Source: Polyangiaceae bacterium (lineage in GTDB: Bacteria > Myxococcota_A > Polyangia > Polyangiales > Polyangiaceae). Taken from it: a DNA stretch of 41,981 nt. Every line of letters begins with the position of its first letter. The first letter of the stretch is position 1. Below the pieces are notes generated by a model that saw only the letters and a list, made by a program, of their open reading frames with translations, did no database searches and was not told where the DNA came from. Positions 1-7,797 of this stretch are shown piece after piece. The position numbers and the translations under genes were made by a program. Where the stretch lies: positions 1-41,981 of the forward strand of contig JAQSWN010000034.1 in NCBI GenBank assembly GCA_029266615.1, read 5' to 3'.

Positions 1-520
1 ACGTGCTTCCGCAAGCTGCGCCTGCCTGGGCGCCTGCGGCGGGCTCGCTTTCCAACGTGCACACGTCGTCGGAGCACCGAGCGCTTCGCCGGCCCTCGAC
101 GCGACACTCGTCGTCCTTCCTACAAGCTCCGCCCGGCTCGACCAAACCCTTGAACATGACGTTGCAATTGCGTTTGACGTCGTACTCCTCCGTGGGGCCC
201 GCAAGGCAGGCCGCGTTGGCGTAGTCGGCGATGCAGGCCTCGGCCGCGGTAGGATCGAAGCTGACGTTTAGGCCGTCATATTCCGAGAGCTCTCGCGCAA
301 GGTCCGCTTCGAGCGCTTCTTCGCATTGCGCGACATCCACTTCGTACGACTGGTGCTCGCAGCAGCGGGCGAACGCGCCGCAAACACGTTGCGCGAAAGC
401 TCTTGGGAGCTCCCGCGCTTCGCTCGGCTTGCCTCCGTCCTTCGTGCTCGCGCCGCACCCCGATACCAACGATGCCAACGCCCACACCGCCACCAAGTAA
501 CCCAACCCTCGCGTACTCAT
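1..520 (-). CDS. Cys-rich putative lipoprotein, C-terminus cut by window edge
   Basis: The reading frame opens at an ATG at 520 and stays open to base 1, giving 173 visible residues with no stop, so the C-terminus lies outside the window. The N-terminus is a lipoprotein signal: a positively charged start, a hydrophobic stretch, then the lipobox L-V-S-G-C with Cys at residue 22. The mature part has many cysteines, including a C-R-K-D-D-E-C unit of a kind common in myxobacterial surface lipoproteins. The likely location is the cell envelope. An in-frame GTG at 541 could extend it by seven residues, but the ATG fits the signal peptide better. I do not recognise the family and propose no function. 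It lies downstream of the transglycosylase gene on the same strand, 54 bases away. Confidence 0.75.
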   Translation of the reverse strand, partial: MSTRGLGYLVAVWALASLVSGCGASTKDGGKPSEARELPRAFAQRVCGAFARCCEHQSYEVDVAQCEEALEADLARELSEYDGLNVSFDPTAAEACIADYANAACLAGPTEEYDVKRNCNVMFKGLVEPGGACRKDDECRVEGRRSARCSDDVCTLESEPAAGAQAGAACGST

Positions 521-574
521 ACGCGCGACGGTACCATGCACGGTCGGCAGAGTGCCTTTCCTTAGGCTTGGTGC

Positions 575-1216
575 TCAAGGGGTGGGAGGCGCGGCGCGGT
601 ACTGGCGGTAATAGCCAACGACCTTTACGACATAGTCCTGCGTCTCCGGGTACGGCGGGATACCGCCGTGGCGCATGACCGCGCCTTCCCCCGCGTTGTA
701 CGCGGCGACCGTGAGCGCGAGGTCCCCATTGAACGTGTTGGCGAGGACGCGCAGGTAACGGACGCCACCGAAGATGTTTTGGCGAGGATCGAAGACGTCC
801 GTCACCATCATGCGCTCGGCCGTCCCGGGAATCATTTGCATGAGGCCACGCGCGTTGGCGGGAGAGACGGCACGGGGGTCGAAGTCGCTCTCCACGCGGA
901 TCACGGCGCGGACGAGCGCTTCTGGAATTTGGTAGAGCGTGGCTGCTTCGCGAATGAAGGTGTCGTAGCGGGTGTAACGCTCGGGGGAAGTGTCCGCCGG
1001 CAAGAAGACGGCCGCCTTGGCGGGAGTCTTTTGATAGAGCTTGGCGCCCTGCGTCTTCGTGTTGGTGAAGCTGACCACGCCGTCCGGCCCCACCGACTGA
1101 TAGATGTCGGCGTGGCTAGAGGCGGGCGAAAGGAGCGCGACGAGACCCCCCACGGATGCGAGGACCAGATGGGAGTAACGCGATGATGATGAGGAGGGTC
1201 GGGAGGACTGGCCCAT
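575..1216 (-). CDS. Secreted lytic murein transglycosylase (SLT domain)
   Basis: This enzyme would cleave the MurNAc-GlcNAc bond of peptidoglycan to leave a 1,6-anhydro end. It has 213 residues. A signal peptide covers about 1-37. A short DUF4124-like segment follows (about 38-65, containing D-G-V-V-S-F-T-N), and then an SLT fold from about 85 to 200. Visible SLT motifs are R-V-E-S-x-F-D-P with the predicted catalytic Glu at 109, S-P-x-x-A-x-G-L-M-Q-M-I-P near 118-130, and A-Y-N-A-G-E-G-A-V further on. The length fits the small periplasmic Slt/MltE-like proteins. It is divergent from the gene at 1416. No good Shine-Dalgarno precedes the ATG. Function is well supported, but the biological role (growth, sporulation or secretion-system assembly) cannot be told from sequence. 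Confidence 0.92.
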   Translation of the reverse strand: MGQSSRPSSSSSRYSHLVLASVGGLVALLSPASSHADIYQSVGPDGVVSFTNTKTQGAKLYQKTPAKAAVFLPADTSPERYTRYDTFIREAATLYQIPEALVRAVIRVESDFDPRAVSPANARGLMQMIPGTAERMMVTDVFDPRQNIFGGVRYLRVLANTFNGDLALTVAAYNAGEGAVMRHGGIPPYPETQDYVVKVVGYYRQYRAAPPTP

Positions 1217-1344
1217 GAGGATTGGTGTTGGGCAGATCGTACCGAGGAGTGTCTCGCCGCGTCCAAGAAACGACGCAGTACCTCGTCACATTCCCGCAAC
1301 CTCGCACATTCTGGCACAGCCAACGTGGGCCGGCTGAGCGCTAG

Positions 1345-1378
1345 CCGCTTAGGGCTGTTTTCTTAGCGAAAATAGCGG
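1345..1378. promoter_or_regulatory. Nested inverted repeat upstream of the MYXO-CTERM-like gene
   Basis: CCGCT at 1345-1349 pairs with AGCGG at 1374-1378, and inside it TTTTC at 1358-1362 pairs with GAAAA at 1368-1372. The structure sits in the 199-base divergent spacer, 37 bases before the ATG at 1416. It is AT-richer than its surroundings. It could be an operator or a 5'-leader hairpin, but the stems are short and it may be chance. The rest of 1217-1415 shows nothing else I can support. Confidence 0.25.
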
Positions 1379-1415
1379 ATCGTGGCGGGGTACGTTCCTT
1401 GCTGAACTGGGGACC

Positions 1416-2504
1416 ATGGCATCGACGTGGCTCAAGCGAGGCGTGCTTGGCGCCCTCATTTCATTGGCAGTGGCGGGGCAAGTAGGGATTGGTGGGGTGA
1501 GGAGCGCAAAGGCGTGCAGTGGCGGAGCACCCGGGGAAGACTGGGACGAGGTGGGCGTGGTCGGCGGCGGAACAACGAGGATGCCAATCGGCACGGACGG
1601 GTTCGTCCTCCTCGCGCGCTCCTACTTCGGAGAGCTCGATTCGGAAAATCTGGGAGCCTGGGTCCGAGTCGAGGCCGCGGACGGGGCGCCCGTGGCTGGA
1701 CACCTGGAAGTGCTGCTCACGCGTGAGCGCGGCGAAAACACCGAGCGGTACCTGGGCTGGCAGGCGGACGAGCCGGTGGCGGTCGGCGCCTTGCTGCGGC
1801 TCACCTCGTGGAGGAGCGAGACGGAATCAGCAGGGGCTGAAGGCAACTCCATCGAGCTCGAGGTGGCGGGGGAGCCGACCCCGCTACCGATGCCGACCAT
1901 CGCCATCGCGCGCTGGGGCGAGGTCGGGCACGGTGTGGGTGAACGCACGGACTGCGTAGCAGACGGGGAGACCTGTGGAGGTTACGACGTCAGTGTGCCC
2001 TCGCGAGAAGTTCGCCTTGTGAGCGTGGACACGCGTTGGCAGCTGCCAGCCATCGATACCATGGTGGCGTGGGAAGCTTGGGCCGAGGCGGTCGACCCGA
2101 AGAACGCCGTGCAGTTGGGAGATTCGTCCGGGGGGGTGAGCTCACCGTCGGATTCCACTTTCACGCTGCGAGATCACGACTTGCTCCAGTGCATCGACCC
2201 GCCGACGGCCGAGGCGTTGCCGCTGTGGTGCTCTGGGCACAGCGACGACCCGCGCTGCAAAAGCGGCAGCGGGGGCGAAGGCGGGCAGTCGGCGACGGGC
2301 GGGCAACCGGCGACCGGCGGGCAGCCGGAGGCGGGCGAGCCAGGCGTGGAGGCGGGCAAACCCAGCGTCAGGGATGATGCTGGCTCTGAAATGAAAGCTT
2401 CCGGAGGCTGCCAGCTCGCGCCGACGCGCGGTAGCTGGGCGTTCGCCGTGGCCACGCTCGGCGCGGCGGCAGCTTGGGTGCGCCGACCGCGCCTCTGGCG
2501 CTGA
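1416..2504 (+). CDS. Secreted protein with MYXO-CTERM-like C-terminal sorting tail
   Basis: This 362-residue protein starts at an ATG with a good ribosome site (GGGGA at 1409-1413). Residues 1-32 form a signal peptide ending near A-K-A-C. A mature domain of no recognised family follows (about 35-285, with a few Cys pairs). Next comes a low-complexity linker of Gly/Gln/Ala/Pro repeats (G-G-Q-x-A-T-G-G-Q type, about 288-315). The C-terminal tail reads G-G-C, about 20 hydrophobic or small residues including W, then R-R-P-R-L-W-R. Cys, then membrane segment, then an Arg cluster is the architecture of the MYXO-CTERM surface-sorting signal known from Myxococcota. Such proteins are thought to be cut and anchored at the surface by a CPBP-family myxosortase. 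A CPBP gene lies about 2.2 kb away, but a link is only inference. The mature domain's function is unknown. Confidence 0.8.
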   Translation: MASTWLKRGVLGALISLAVAGQVGIGGVRSAKACSGGAPGEDWDEVGVVGGGTTRMPIGTDGFVLLARSYFGELDSENLGAWVRVEAADGAPVAGHLEVLLTRERGENTERYLGWQADEPVAVGALLRLTSWRSETESAGAEGNSIELEVAGEPTPLPMPTIAIARWGEVGHGVGERTDCVADGETCGGYDVSVPSREVRLVSVDTRWQLPAIDTMVAWEAWAEAVDPKNAVQLGDSSGGVSSPSDSTFTLRDHDLLQCIDPPTAEALPLWCSGHSDDPRCKSGSGGEGGQSATGGQPATGGQPEAGEPGVEAGKPSVRDDAGSEMKASGGCQLAPTRGSWAFAVATLGAAAAWVRRPRLWR

Positions 2505-2511
2505 GGGATGT

Positions 2512-2541
2512 AGGAAGCCGAGCGGTAGGGCCCGGCTTCCT
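2512..2541. terminator. Candidate bidirectional terminator between convergent genes
   Basis: A perfect 9-base stem, AGGAAGCCG at 2512-2520 and CGGCTTCCT at 2533-2541, encloses a 12-base loop. It fills the 46-base gap between the convergent stop codons at 2504 and 2551. There is no clear T-run, so intrinsic termination is plausible but not certain. Confidence 0.5.
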
Positions 2542-2550
2542 CGCGCGGGC

Positions 2551-4530
2551 TTACTCTGCCGTGAGGTACGTGTAGCTGCGCAGCGACTCTTCGTAGTGGT
2601 GCAAGAGCGTGCGCATTTGCTCGTTCGTGAGACGACCCGCGGAGACGGCGCGCTCGGCCTGACGGCGCACGGCGTCCACCATGCTCTCCGGCACGTACTC
2701 CACGTAGCGGAGTACTTCCGCGATGCTGTCGCCCTTGATGACGTGGCGGATTTGGTAGCCGTCGTCCGTGAGCGCGATGTGCACGGCGTGGGTGTCGCCG
2801 AACAAGTTGTGAAGGTCGCCCAAGATCTCTTGGTAGGCGCCGTTGAGGAACATGCCCAGGTAGTAGGGCTCCGTGTCCTTCAGCTGGTGTAGGTCCAGCG
2901 TGCCCTTCACGTCTTCCACGTCGATGAAGTGGTCGATGAGGCCGTCGCTGTCGCACGTGAGGTCCGCCAGGGTGGCGGAGACGGTGGGCTCTTCGTCCAA
3001 CCGGTGAATCGGCATGATCGGGAACAGCTGGTCGATGGCCCAGATGTCCGGCGCGGACTGGAAGACGGAGAAGTTGCAGTAGTAGATGGCGGACAGATCG
3101 CGATCCAGGTGCTGCAGCTCTTCCGGGATGAACTTGATGCGGCGAAGGGTGTGGTGGATCTTCTCGCAGCAGTTCCAGAACATGCGCTCGACCTGAGAGC
3201 GCTCGCGCAGCGAGAGGTAGCCGTACTTGAAGAGGCTCTGCGCCTCCTCTTTGGCTTGGCTCGCGTCGTGGTAGCTCTCCTGCACGTTCTTCGGCTGAAT
3301 GCCGCAGTACGTGTCGTAAAGCTCGCGGAGAAGGCGGTGCGCTTCGGCTTTCGGCTCCGCCGGTTGCGGGAAACGCACCTGGTTTTCGCCCACGACCTCG
3401 AACACGAGGATGGAGTGATGCGCGGCGACGGCGCGGCCGCTCTCGCTCACGAGCGTGGGCATCGGCACCTCCGACTTCACGCAGGCGGCCTGGATGTGGG
3501 AGACGACGTCTGCTGCGTACTCTTCCAGCTGGTAGTTCTTGGAAGCGTGGAAGTCCGTCTTGCTGCCGTCGTAGTCGATGGCGAGGCCACCGCCCACGTC
3601 GAGGTAGCCCATCTTGCAGCCCATCTTCGCGAGCTCCACGTAGATGTTGGACGCCTCCTGCATCGCGTTCTTGATCGGAATGATGCTGGAGATTTGGCTA
3701 CCGATGTGAAAGTGCAAGAGCTGGAGCGAGTCCAACATGTTGCGCTCGGTCAAGCGGTCCACGACCTCGATCATTTCCGAGGTGGTGAGGCCGAACTTGG
3801 CGCGCTCGCCGGCCGAGTCCTTCCAACGGCCCACGCCCTTGGTGGTCAGCTTGGCGCGGACGCCCAAAATCGGCCGGATACCGAGCTTCTCCGAAGCTTT
3901 GAAGACGAGGTCGATCTCCTCCAAGCGCTCCAGCACGATGATGACGGTCTTGTCGAACTTCTGCGCGACGAGCGCGGTCTCGATGTACTTCGAGTCCTTG
4001 TAGCCGTTGCAGATGATGAGGCCGCCTACGTCTTGCATGGCCGCGAGCGCGATGAGCAGCTCGGGCTTGGAACCGGCTTCCAGCCCGAAGCTCCAGGGGC
4101 GGCCCGCCTCCACGATCTCTTCCACCAGGTGGCGTTGCTGGTTCACCTTGACCGGGTACACGCCCCGGTAGGTGCCGGGATATTCGTACTCCGTGATCGC
4201 CTTGATGAAGGCCTCGTTGATGCGCTTGATGCGATCACCCACGATGTCCGAGAAGCGCAGCAAGAGCGGGAGCTCCAAGCCGCGTGCCTTGAGATCACCG
4301 GCGAGCTCGAACAAGTTGATCACGCGATCCGGACGGTCCGGATTGGGGCTCACCTCGACGTGACCGCGCGCGTTGACCTGAAAGTACGGAGCTCCCCAGC
4401 CGTGAATCTGGTAGCGCGCGGCGCCGCGCTCGGTGGTCCACTCTGCGCCCCCATTCTGGTCATGCGTACTGGTGCGCCTCGGGTCAGGCAGAGCGTCAGG
4501 AGGGACCGGCGAAAAGCTCGCGTTCGACAT
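2551..4530 (-). CDS. speA: Biosynthetic arginine decarboxylase
   Basis: SpeA converts L-arginine to agmatine and CO2, the first step of the agmatine route to putrescine and spermidine in the cytoplasm. It is 659 residues long, essentially the size of the E. coli enzyme (658). The PLP-binding Lys is expected in Y-P-V-K-V-N-Q at residue 128. A Gly-rich phosphate-binding segment (D-V-G-G-G-L) and a C-terminal half with W-A-I-D-Q-L-F-P-I-M-P follow the fold-III decarboxylase pattern. The start is an ATG at 4530, preceded by the acidic, polar N-terminal stretch usual for the family. It is the last gene before a convergent junction and appears to be transcribed alone, since 151 bases separate it from the upstream CPBP gene. 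No other polyamine genes (speB, aguA) are visible in the window. Confidence 0.95.
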   Translation of the reverse strand: MSNASFSPVPPDALPDPRRTSTHDQNGGAEWTTERGAARYQIHGWGAPYFQVNARGHVEVSPNPDRPDRVINLFELAGDLKARGLELPLLLRFSDIVGDRIKRINEAFIKAITEYEYPGTYRGVYPVKVNQQRHLVEEIVEAGRPWSFGLEAGSKPELLIALAAMQDVGGLIICNGYKDSKYIETALVAQKFDKTVIIVLERLEEIDLVFKASEKLGIRPILGVRAKLTTKGVGRWKDSAGERAKFGLTTSEMIEVVDRLTERNMLDSLQLLHFHIGSQISSIIPIKNAMQEASNIYVELAKMGCKMGYLDVGGGLAIDYDGSKTDFHASKNYQLEEYAADVVSHIQAACVKSEVPMPTLVSESGRAVAAHHSILVFEVVGENQVRFPQPAEPKAEAHRLLRELYDTYCGIQPKNVQESYHDASQAKEEAQSLFKYGYLSLRERSQVERMFWNCCEKIHHTLRRIKFIPEELQHLDRDLSAIYYCNFSVFQSAPDIWAIDQLFPIMPIHRLDEEPTVSATLADLTCDSDGLIDHFIDVEDVKGTLDLHQLKDTEPYYLGMFLNGAYQEILGDLHNLFGDTHAVHIALTDDGYQIRHVIKGDSIAEVLRYVEYVPESMVDAVRRQAERAVSAGRLTNEQMRTLLHHYEESLRSYTYLTAE

Positions 4531-4548
4531 CTGGTTTTTCGGTCGGGG

Positions 4549-4576
4549 AATATACTGGCAATCGCCCCCGCTGACG
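4549..4576 (-). promoter_or_regulatory. Candidate speA promoter
   Basis: On the minus strand a TATATT hexamer at 4554-4549 stands out in very GC-rich sequence 18 bases before the speA ATG. A poor -35 match (CGTCAG) lies at 4576-4571, 16 bases further up. The leader would be very short. This is a by-eye match only. Confidence 0.3.
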
Positions 4577-4681
4577 CGCGGAAAATGCGACGCCGGTTTG
4601 TCTCGTCACGAGCGCCTCAGCAGGAGCCCGCTTCGACGCGGACGCCTCACTCTGTCTCGGGCTGTGGGCGCGGACGCGGGC

Positions 4682-5653
4682 TCAGCCCCAGAAGACCTGG
4701 GGCAGGGCGGCGCGACGCCACAGCGACAGAAAGTCCATGGAAAACGCGACCGTGATGTGGACGAGGAAGCCCGCGTAGATGCTTCGAGTCCGCATCGCGA
4801 GCGAGCCGAGCACGACACCGGCGACGATCGCCCCGTGCGCCTCCAAGTACGGCTTGCCGTAGTGGATCATGCAGTAGGGGACGGCCATGGCGAAGATCGC
4901 CCCCGCGCCGAAGTTCCGTCTGAGCGCGCCGACGAACCAGCCGCGAAAGAACAGCTCGAGCGCGAAGAACTGGAGGAAGTACATCGCCTCCCAAGTCAGA
5001 AAGTCGAACCAGCTGCGCGAGCTGAGCTTGTAAAACGGGTAGTAGGTTCCGAAGTCCGGTTGTGACGAAACGATGAGCATCGCCGGAACGACGACGGCCA
5101 GGCACAGCCCGTAGATCCACAAATGGCTGAAGAAGCCCTTCGTGCGGAGGCCCATGTCCAGCAGGCTGTCCTTGGGGAACAGCAACTTCCACGTGCCGAG
5201 CGGCACCGCGACGTACCCGAAGACGCGCGCGAATACCCACCAGCCGTAGCTGTAGAGCTCGTCGTACTTCTCCATCTTCAGGAAGGTCCAGCCGCCGGCT
5301 TGGAGCTCGTTCAGCCAGGGACGGAACTGGGAGTCGAAGATGCCCCTTCCGCCGTAGTACTCTTGCAGCGTGAGCACCACGGCGACGATCGAGAGGCAAG
5401 CGACAGGGCGCCGGTAGTCGACGTCTTCCGGGGGCAGCGTGAGGCGCGCCTGACGAGCCTCTTCGTCTAGCTCCCGCCAGGTGGCCGCGAAGAACTTCTT
5501 CACGAACGGCCAGAGCGCGATCAAGATCGGGATCGGGATCAGCGCCTTGATCGGCGGGTGCTCCAAGAGCGCGGTGAACCACGAGACGTCTTTCAGCCGC
5601 GTCAGCGGGAGGGGAAAATCCGGCGCTACCAGCCAGGCCAGCGCCGAGATCAT
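4682..5653 (-). CDS. CPBP-family intramembrane protease-like protein (CAAX/Abi, PF02517-like)
   Basis: This is a 323-residue polytopic membrane protein with hydrophobic segments near 35-50, 85-100, 125-150, 165-185 and through the last 100 residues. The C-terminal part has the CPBP layout. Motif 1 reads L-E-L-F-F-R-G-W with Glu 233 and Arg 237. Motif 2 reads M-I-H-Y-G-K-P with His 264, and a third His (299) stands in V-H-I-T-V-A. Canonical family members have E-E-x-x-x-R and H-x-x-x-N; here the first Glu is Leu and the Asn position is Ala. From memory, a single-Glu H-x-G-K-P subtype is common, so this need not be inactive. The family includes prenyl-protein proteases, bacteriocin-immunity proteins and myxosortases. 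The ATG overlaps the gltX stop by 4 bases, implying co-translation. Its substrate is unknown. Confidence 0.8.
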   Translation of the reverse strand: MISALAWLVAPDFPLPLTRLKDVSWFTALLEHPPIKALIPIPILIALWPFVKKFFAATWRELDEEARQARLTLPPEDVDYRRPVACLSIVAVVLTLQEYYGGRGIFDSQFRPWLNELQAGGWTFLKMEKYDELYSYGWWVFARVFGYVAVPLGTWKLLFPKDSLLDMGLRTKGFFSHLWIYGLCLAVVVPAMLIVSSQPDFGTYYPFYKLSSRSWFDFLTWEAMYFLQFFALELFFRGWFVGALRRNFGAGAIFAMAVPYCMIHYGKPYLEAHGAIVAGVVLGSLAMRTRSIYAGFLVHITVAFSMDFLSLWRRAALPQVFWG

Positions 5654-7077
5654 GCGCCGCCGGCAGCGCGCCGGAGCCGGGTGAGGGAGAGATCGCGGCC
5701 GAGGACGACCATGACGTCGAACAGGGGCGGGCTAGCGCTGCGGCCGGTGAGCGCGACGCGCAGGGGCTGCGCGACGTCTTTCAGCTGCAGGCCTTGCGAC
5801 TCCACCCAGGCTTTGAACGCCGCCTCTAGGGGCGCGACTTGCCAGTCGTTCTGGCCCTCGAACAGGGTGGTGATCGCGGCGAGGCGTGACTTGCTCTCTG
5901 CGGTGATGAACTTGGCGACGGCTTTCTCGTCCGCTTCGGGCGGCTCGCGGAAGTAAAAGTCCAGGTCGTTGGCGGCGTCCACCAGCGTGCGGGCGCGGTC
6001 GCGGACGCCCGCGATCGCTTCGCGTAGCAAGGCGTCGTCCACCGAAGGAAGACCCCGGGCGGCGAGGAACGGCTTGGTCCACTCCGCGTACTGCTCCAGC
6101 GACGTGAGCGCCGGCTGCTTCAGATGCTCGAAGGCCACATCCGCGAATTTCTTCTCGTCGAACTTGCCGTCGCTCTTGTTCACGCGGTCCCAGTCGAACA
6201 GCTCCACGAGCTCCTCGCGACTGAAGATTTCCTTGTCGCCGAAGGACCAGCCGAAGCGCACGAGGTAGTTGAGCACCGCGGCCGGCGTGTAGCCCTTGTC
6301 CTTGTAGTCTTGCGTGGAGACGGCGGCGTGACGTTTGGAAAGCTTTTCGCCCTTGGAATTCAGCATCATCGGCAGATGGGCGAACTCGGGTGGGTCCCAG
6401 CCCAGCGCGCGATAGAGCAAGATTTGCTGGGGCGTGTTGCCGATGTGGTCGCGGCCTCGCGCGACGAAAGTCATCTGCATCTCGTGGTCGTCGACGGTCG
6501 CGGCCAGGTTGTACAGCGGGTAGCCGTCCGTGCGCACGAGGACGAAGTCCTGCTGGGCCTTGTTGGGCGTGCTGATGTGACCGAACACCTTGTCGGTGAA
6601 ATCGGTGCTTCCCTCCGTTGGTGACTTGAAGCGAATGACGTAAGGGAGGTCGGGTTGATCGGTGCGGTTACGGCACGTGCCGGGATACACGAACGCAGCC
6701 TTGGGGTTTCGCGCCTTGAGCGCTTCACGCTGGGCGTCCAGCTCCTCTTTCGTGCAGTAGCAGCGATACGCCTTCCCCTCGCTGATGAGCCGATCCGTAA
6801 TTGATCGGTAGAGCGGCTTGCGTTCGCTCTGAAAGTACGACCCAAAGTCGCCACCCACCTCAGGACCCTCGTCCCAATCGATGCCCAGCCATTTGAGCGA
6901 GTCGAGAATGGCGCGAACGCTGTCGATACTGCTTCGTTCCTGATCCGTGTCCTCGACGCGCAGGATGAACTTGCCGCCCGTTTTGCGGGCCCAAAGCCAG
7001 TTGAACAGCGCCGTACGAACGCCGCCGATGTGGAGGTAACCGCTGGGAGATGGTGCGAAGCGAAGCCGGGGCTTCAT
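5650..7077 (-). CDS. gltX: Glutamyl-tRNA synthetase
   Basis: GltX charges tRNA(Glu) with glutamate using ATP, in the cytoplasm; in many bacteria a non-discriminating form also charges tRNA(Gln). At 475 residues the length is typical. The class I signatures are present: H-I-G-G at 16-19 and K-L-S-K-R at 245-249. A likely zinc site (C-Y-C ... Y-P-G-T-C) lies near 108-135, as in E. coli-type enzymes. The Rossmann domain occupies about 1-310 and the anticodon-binding helical domain the remainder. The start is the ATG at 7077, just before the R-F-A-P-S-P-S-G motif. It overlaps the downstream CPBP gene by ATGA. No glutaminyl-tRNA synthetase or gatCAB is seen in the window, so discrimination cannot be judged. 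Confidence 0.96.
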   Translation of the reverse strand: MKPRLRFAPSPSGYLHIGGVRTALFNWLWARKTGGKFILRVEDTDQERSSIDSVRAILDSLKWLGIDWDEGPEVGGDFGSYFQSERKPLYRSITDRLISEGKAYRCYCTKEELDAQREALKARNPKAAFVYPGTCRNRTDQPDLPYVIRFKSPTEGSTDFTDKVFGHISTPNKAQQDFVLVRTDGYPLYNLAATVDDHEMQMTFVARGRDHIGNTPQQILLYRALGWDPPEFAHLPMMLNSKGEKLSKRHAAVSTQDYKDKGYTPAAVLNYLVRFGWSFGDKEIFSREELVELFDWDRVNKSDGKFDEKKFADVAFEHLKQPALTSLEQYAEWTKPFLAARGLPSVDDALLREAIAGVRDRARTLVDAANDLDFYFREPPEADEKAVAKFITAESKSRLAAITTLFEGQNDWQVAPLEAAFKAWVESQGLQLKDVAQPLRVALTGRSASPPLFDVMVVLGRDLSLTRLRRAAGGA

Positions 7078-7175
7078 GGGCGCCAGCCGCTACCACGCGG
7101 AGCCCGCGCGATCGAGATTTGCGCGGCCCGGGTCACGAAATACGACCGACGGCGGTCGGAACCACTGCGCGGAGC

Positions 7176-7204
7176 TTGCGGAGCGAAAAACCTACTGCTA
7201 GAAA
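7176..7204 (+). promoter_or_regulatory. Candidate promoter for the H1-tailed small protein
   Basis: TTGCGG at 7176-7181 and TAGAAA at 7199-7204 are separated by exactly 17 bases. The pair sits 48 bases before the ATG at 7253, within the 175-base divergent spacer from gltX. A Shine-Dalgarno GGAG follows at 7244-7247. The hexamers are plausible for a sigma-70 promoter but were matched by eye. Confidence 0.35.
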
Positions 7205-7252
7205 CGCGGCCCCTTATCGGCCCTCTGTTCAGGCGCCGTCTCCGGAGCAGTC

Positions 7253-7702
7253 ATGAAGAAGTCCCCCGTCGCGGTCGTGAAAGAGCGTTTTTCGAGCAAG
7301 GAGAAGCTCGTGGAGGCCGTGCAAAAGCTCGCCACCGCCGACCTGTGGCTCGACCAAGTGAATAGCGAAAAGGGCCTGAGCAAGGTCTCCAACCAGAAGC
7401 TGGTCAAGCTGCACGACGCGCTGACGGACGCGCAGAAGCGCTTCGGCTCGCGCGACAAGCTCATCAGCGCCATCCTGGAGCTGAGCAAGCGCACGAAGGA
7501 CGCAGGCTACGGCGCGCGCATCAAGAAGTTCGCAGTGCCCCAGCTGCTGGACCTGCACGCCTCCGTAGAGCGCGCGGGCAAGAAGGCCGCCAAGAAGGCG
7601 GAGCCCAAGGCGGCCAAGAAGGCGCCCGTCAAGAAGGCGGAGCCCAAGGCCGTCGCCAAGAAGGCGCCCGTCAAGAAGGCGCCTGCCAAGAAGAAGAAGT
7701 GA
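7253..7702 (+). CDS. Small basic protein: two related helical units plus histone-H1-like Lys/Ala/Pro tail
   Basis: This 149-residue protein has a Shine-Dalgarno GGAG six bases before the ATG. Residues about 10-59 and 61-107 look like an internal duplication. Both begin with a K/Q-x-R-F-x-S-x-x-K-L pattern, continue as an amphipathic helix, and end in L-x-x-L-H-x (K-L-H-D-A and D-L-H-A-S). Residues 109-149 form a tail of A-K-K-A, A-P-V-K-K and A-E-P-K repeats, almost wholly Lys, Ala and Pro, ending K-K-K-K. Such tails occur in eukaryotic histone H1 and in bacterial H1-like proteins, and bind DNA or RNA non-specifically. A nucleoid-associated or ribosome/RNA-associated role is inference. The folded unit is not one I recognise. 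The tail is encoded by tandemly repeated DNA, so its length may vary between strains. Confidence 0.85.
   Translation: MKKSPVAVVKERFSSKEKLVEAVQKLATADLWLDQVNSEKGLSKVSNQKLVKLHDALTDAQKRFGSRDKLISAILELSKRTKDAGYGARIKKFAVPQLLDLHASVERAGKKAAKKAEPKAAKKAPVKKAEPKAVAKKAPVKKAPAKKKK
7581..7701 (+). repeat. Degenerate tandem repeat encoding the Lys/Ala/Pro tail
   Basis: The stretch is built from repeated AAGAAGGCG and GAGCCCAAGGC-type units, with near-identical copies of the CCCGTCAAGAAGGCG unit twice. It lies wholly within the coding sequence and encodes the basic tail, so it is a coding repeat and not a CRISPR or regulatory array. Confidence 0.7.
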
Positions 7703-7756
7703 GCGCGTCGTCGCTCGGCGCGCACTCCGTGCGTTCCGAGCGCTGATCGCGCCCCT

Positions 7757-7787
7757 CCACGCCGGCTCTCAGATAGCGCCGGCGTGG
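7757..7787. terminator. Strong hairpin between convergent genes, likely bidirectional terminator
   Basis: CCACGCCGGC at 7757-7766 and GCCGGCGTGG at 7778-7787 form a perfect 10-base stem around an 11-base loop. It is centred between the stop at 7702 and the convergent stop at 7798. No T-run follows, which is usual in very GC-rich genomes. Confidence 0.6.
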
Positions 7788-7797
7788 TCGCGTCCGC

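Noticed and set aside
2929..4755. A 608-codon plus-strand open frame across speA
   Set aside because: It is the antisense of speA, whose family motifs are unambiguous. The translation is low in varied residues and has no domain pattern, as expected in GC-rich shadow frames.
7581..7701. Possible CRISPR-like repeat array
   Set aside because: The repeats are short, contiguous and in frame, with no spacers. They encode a Lys/Ala/Pro tail.
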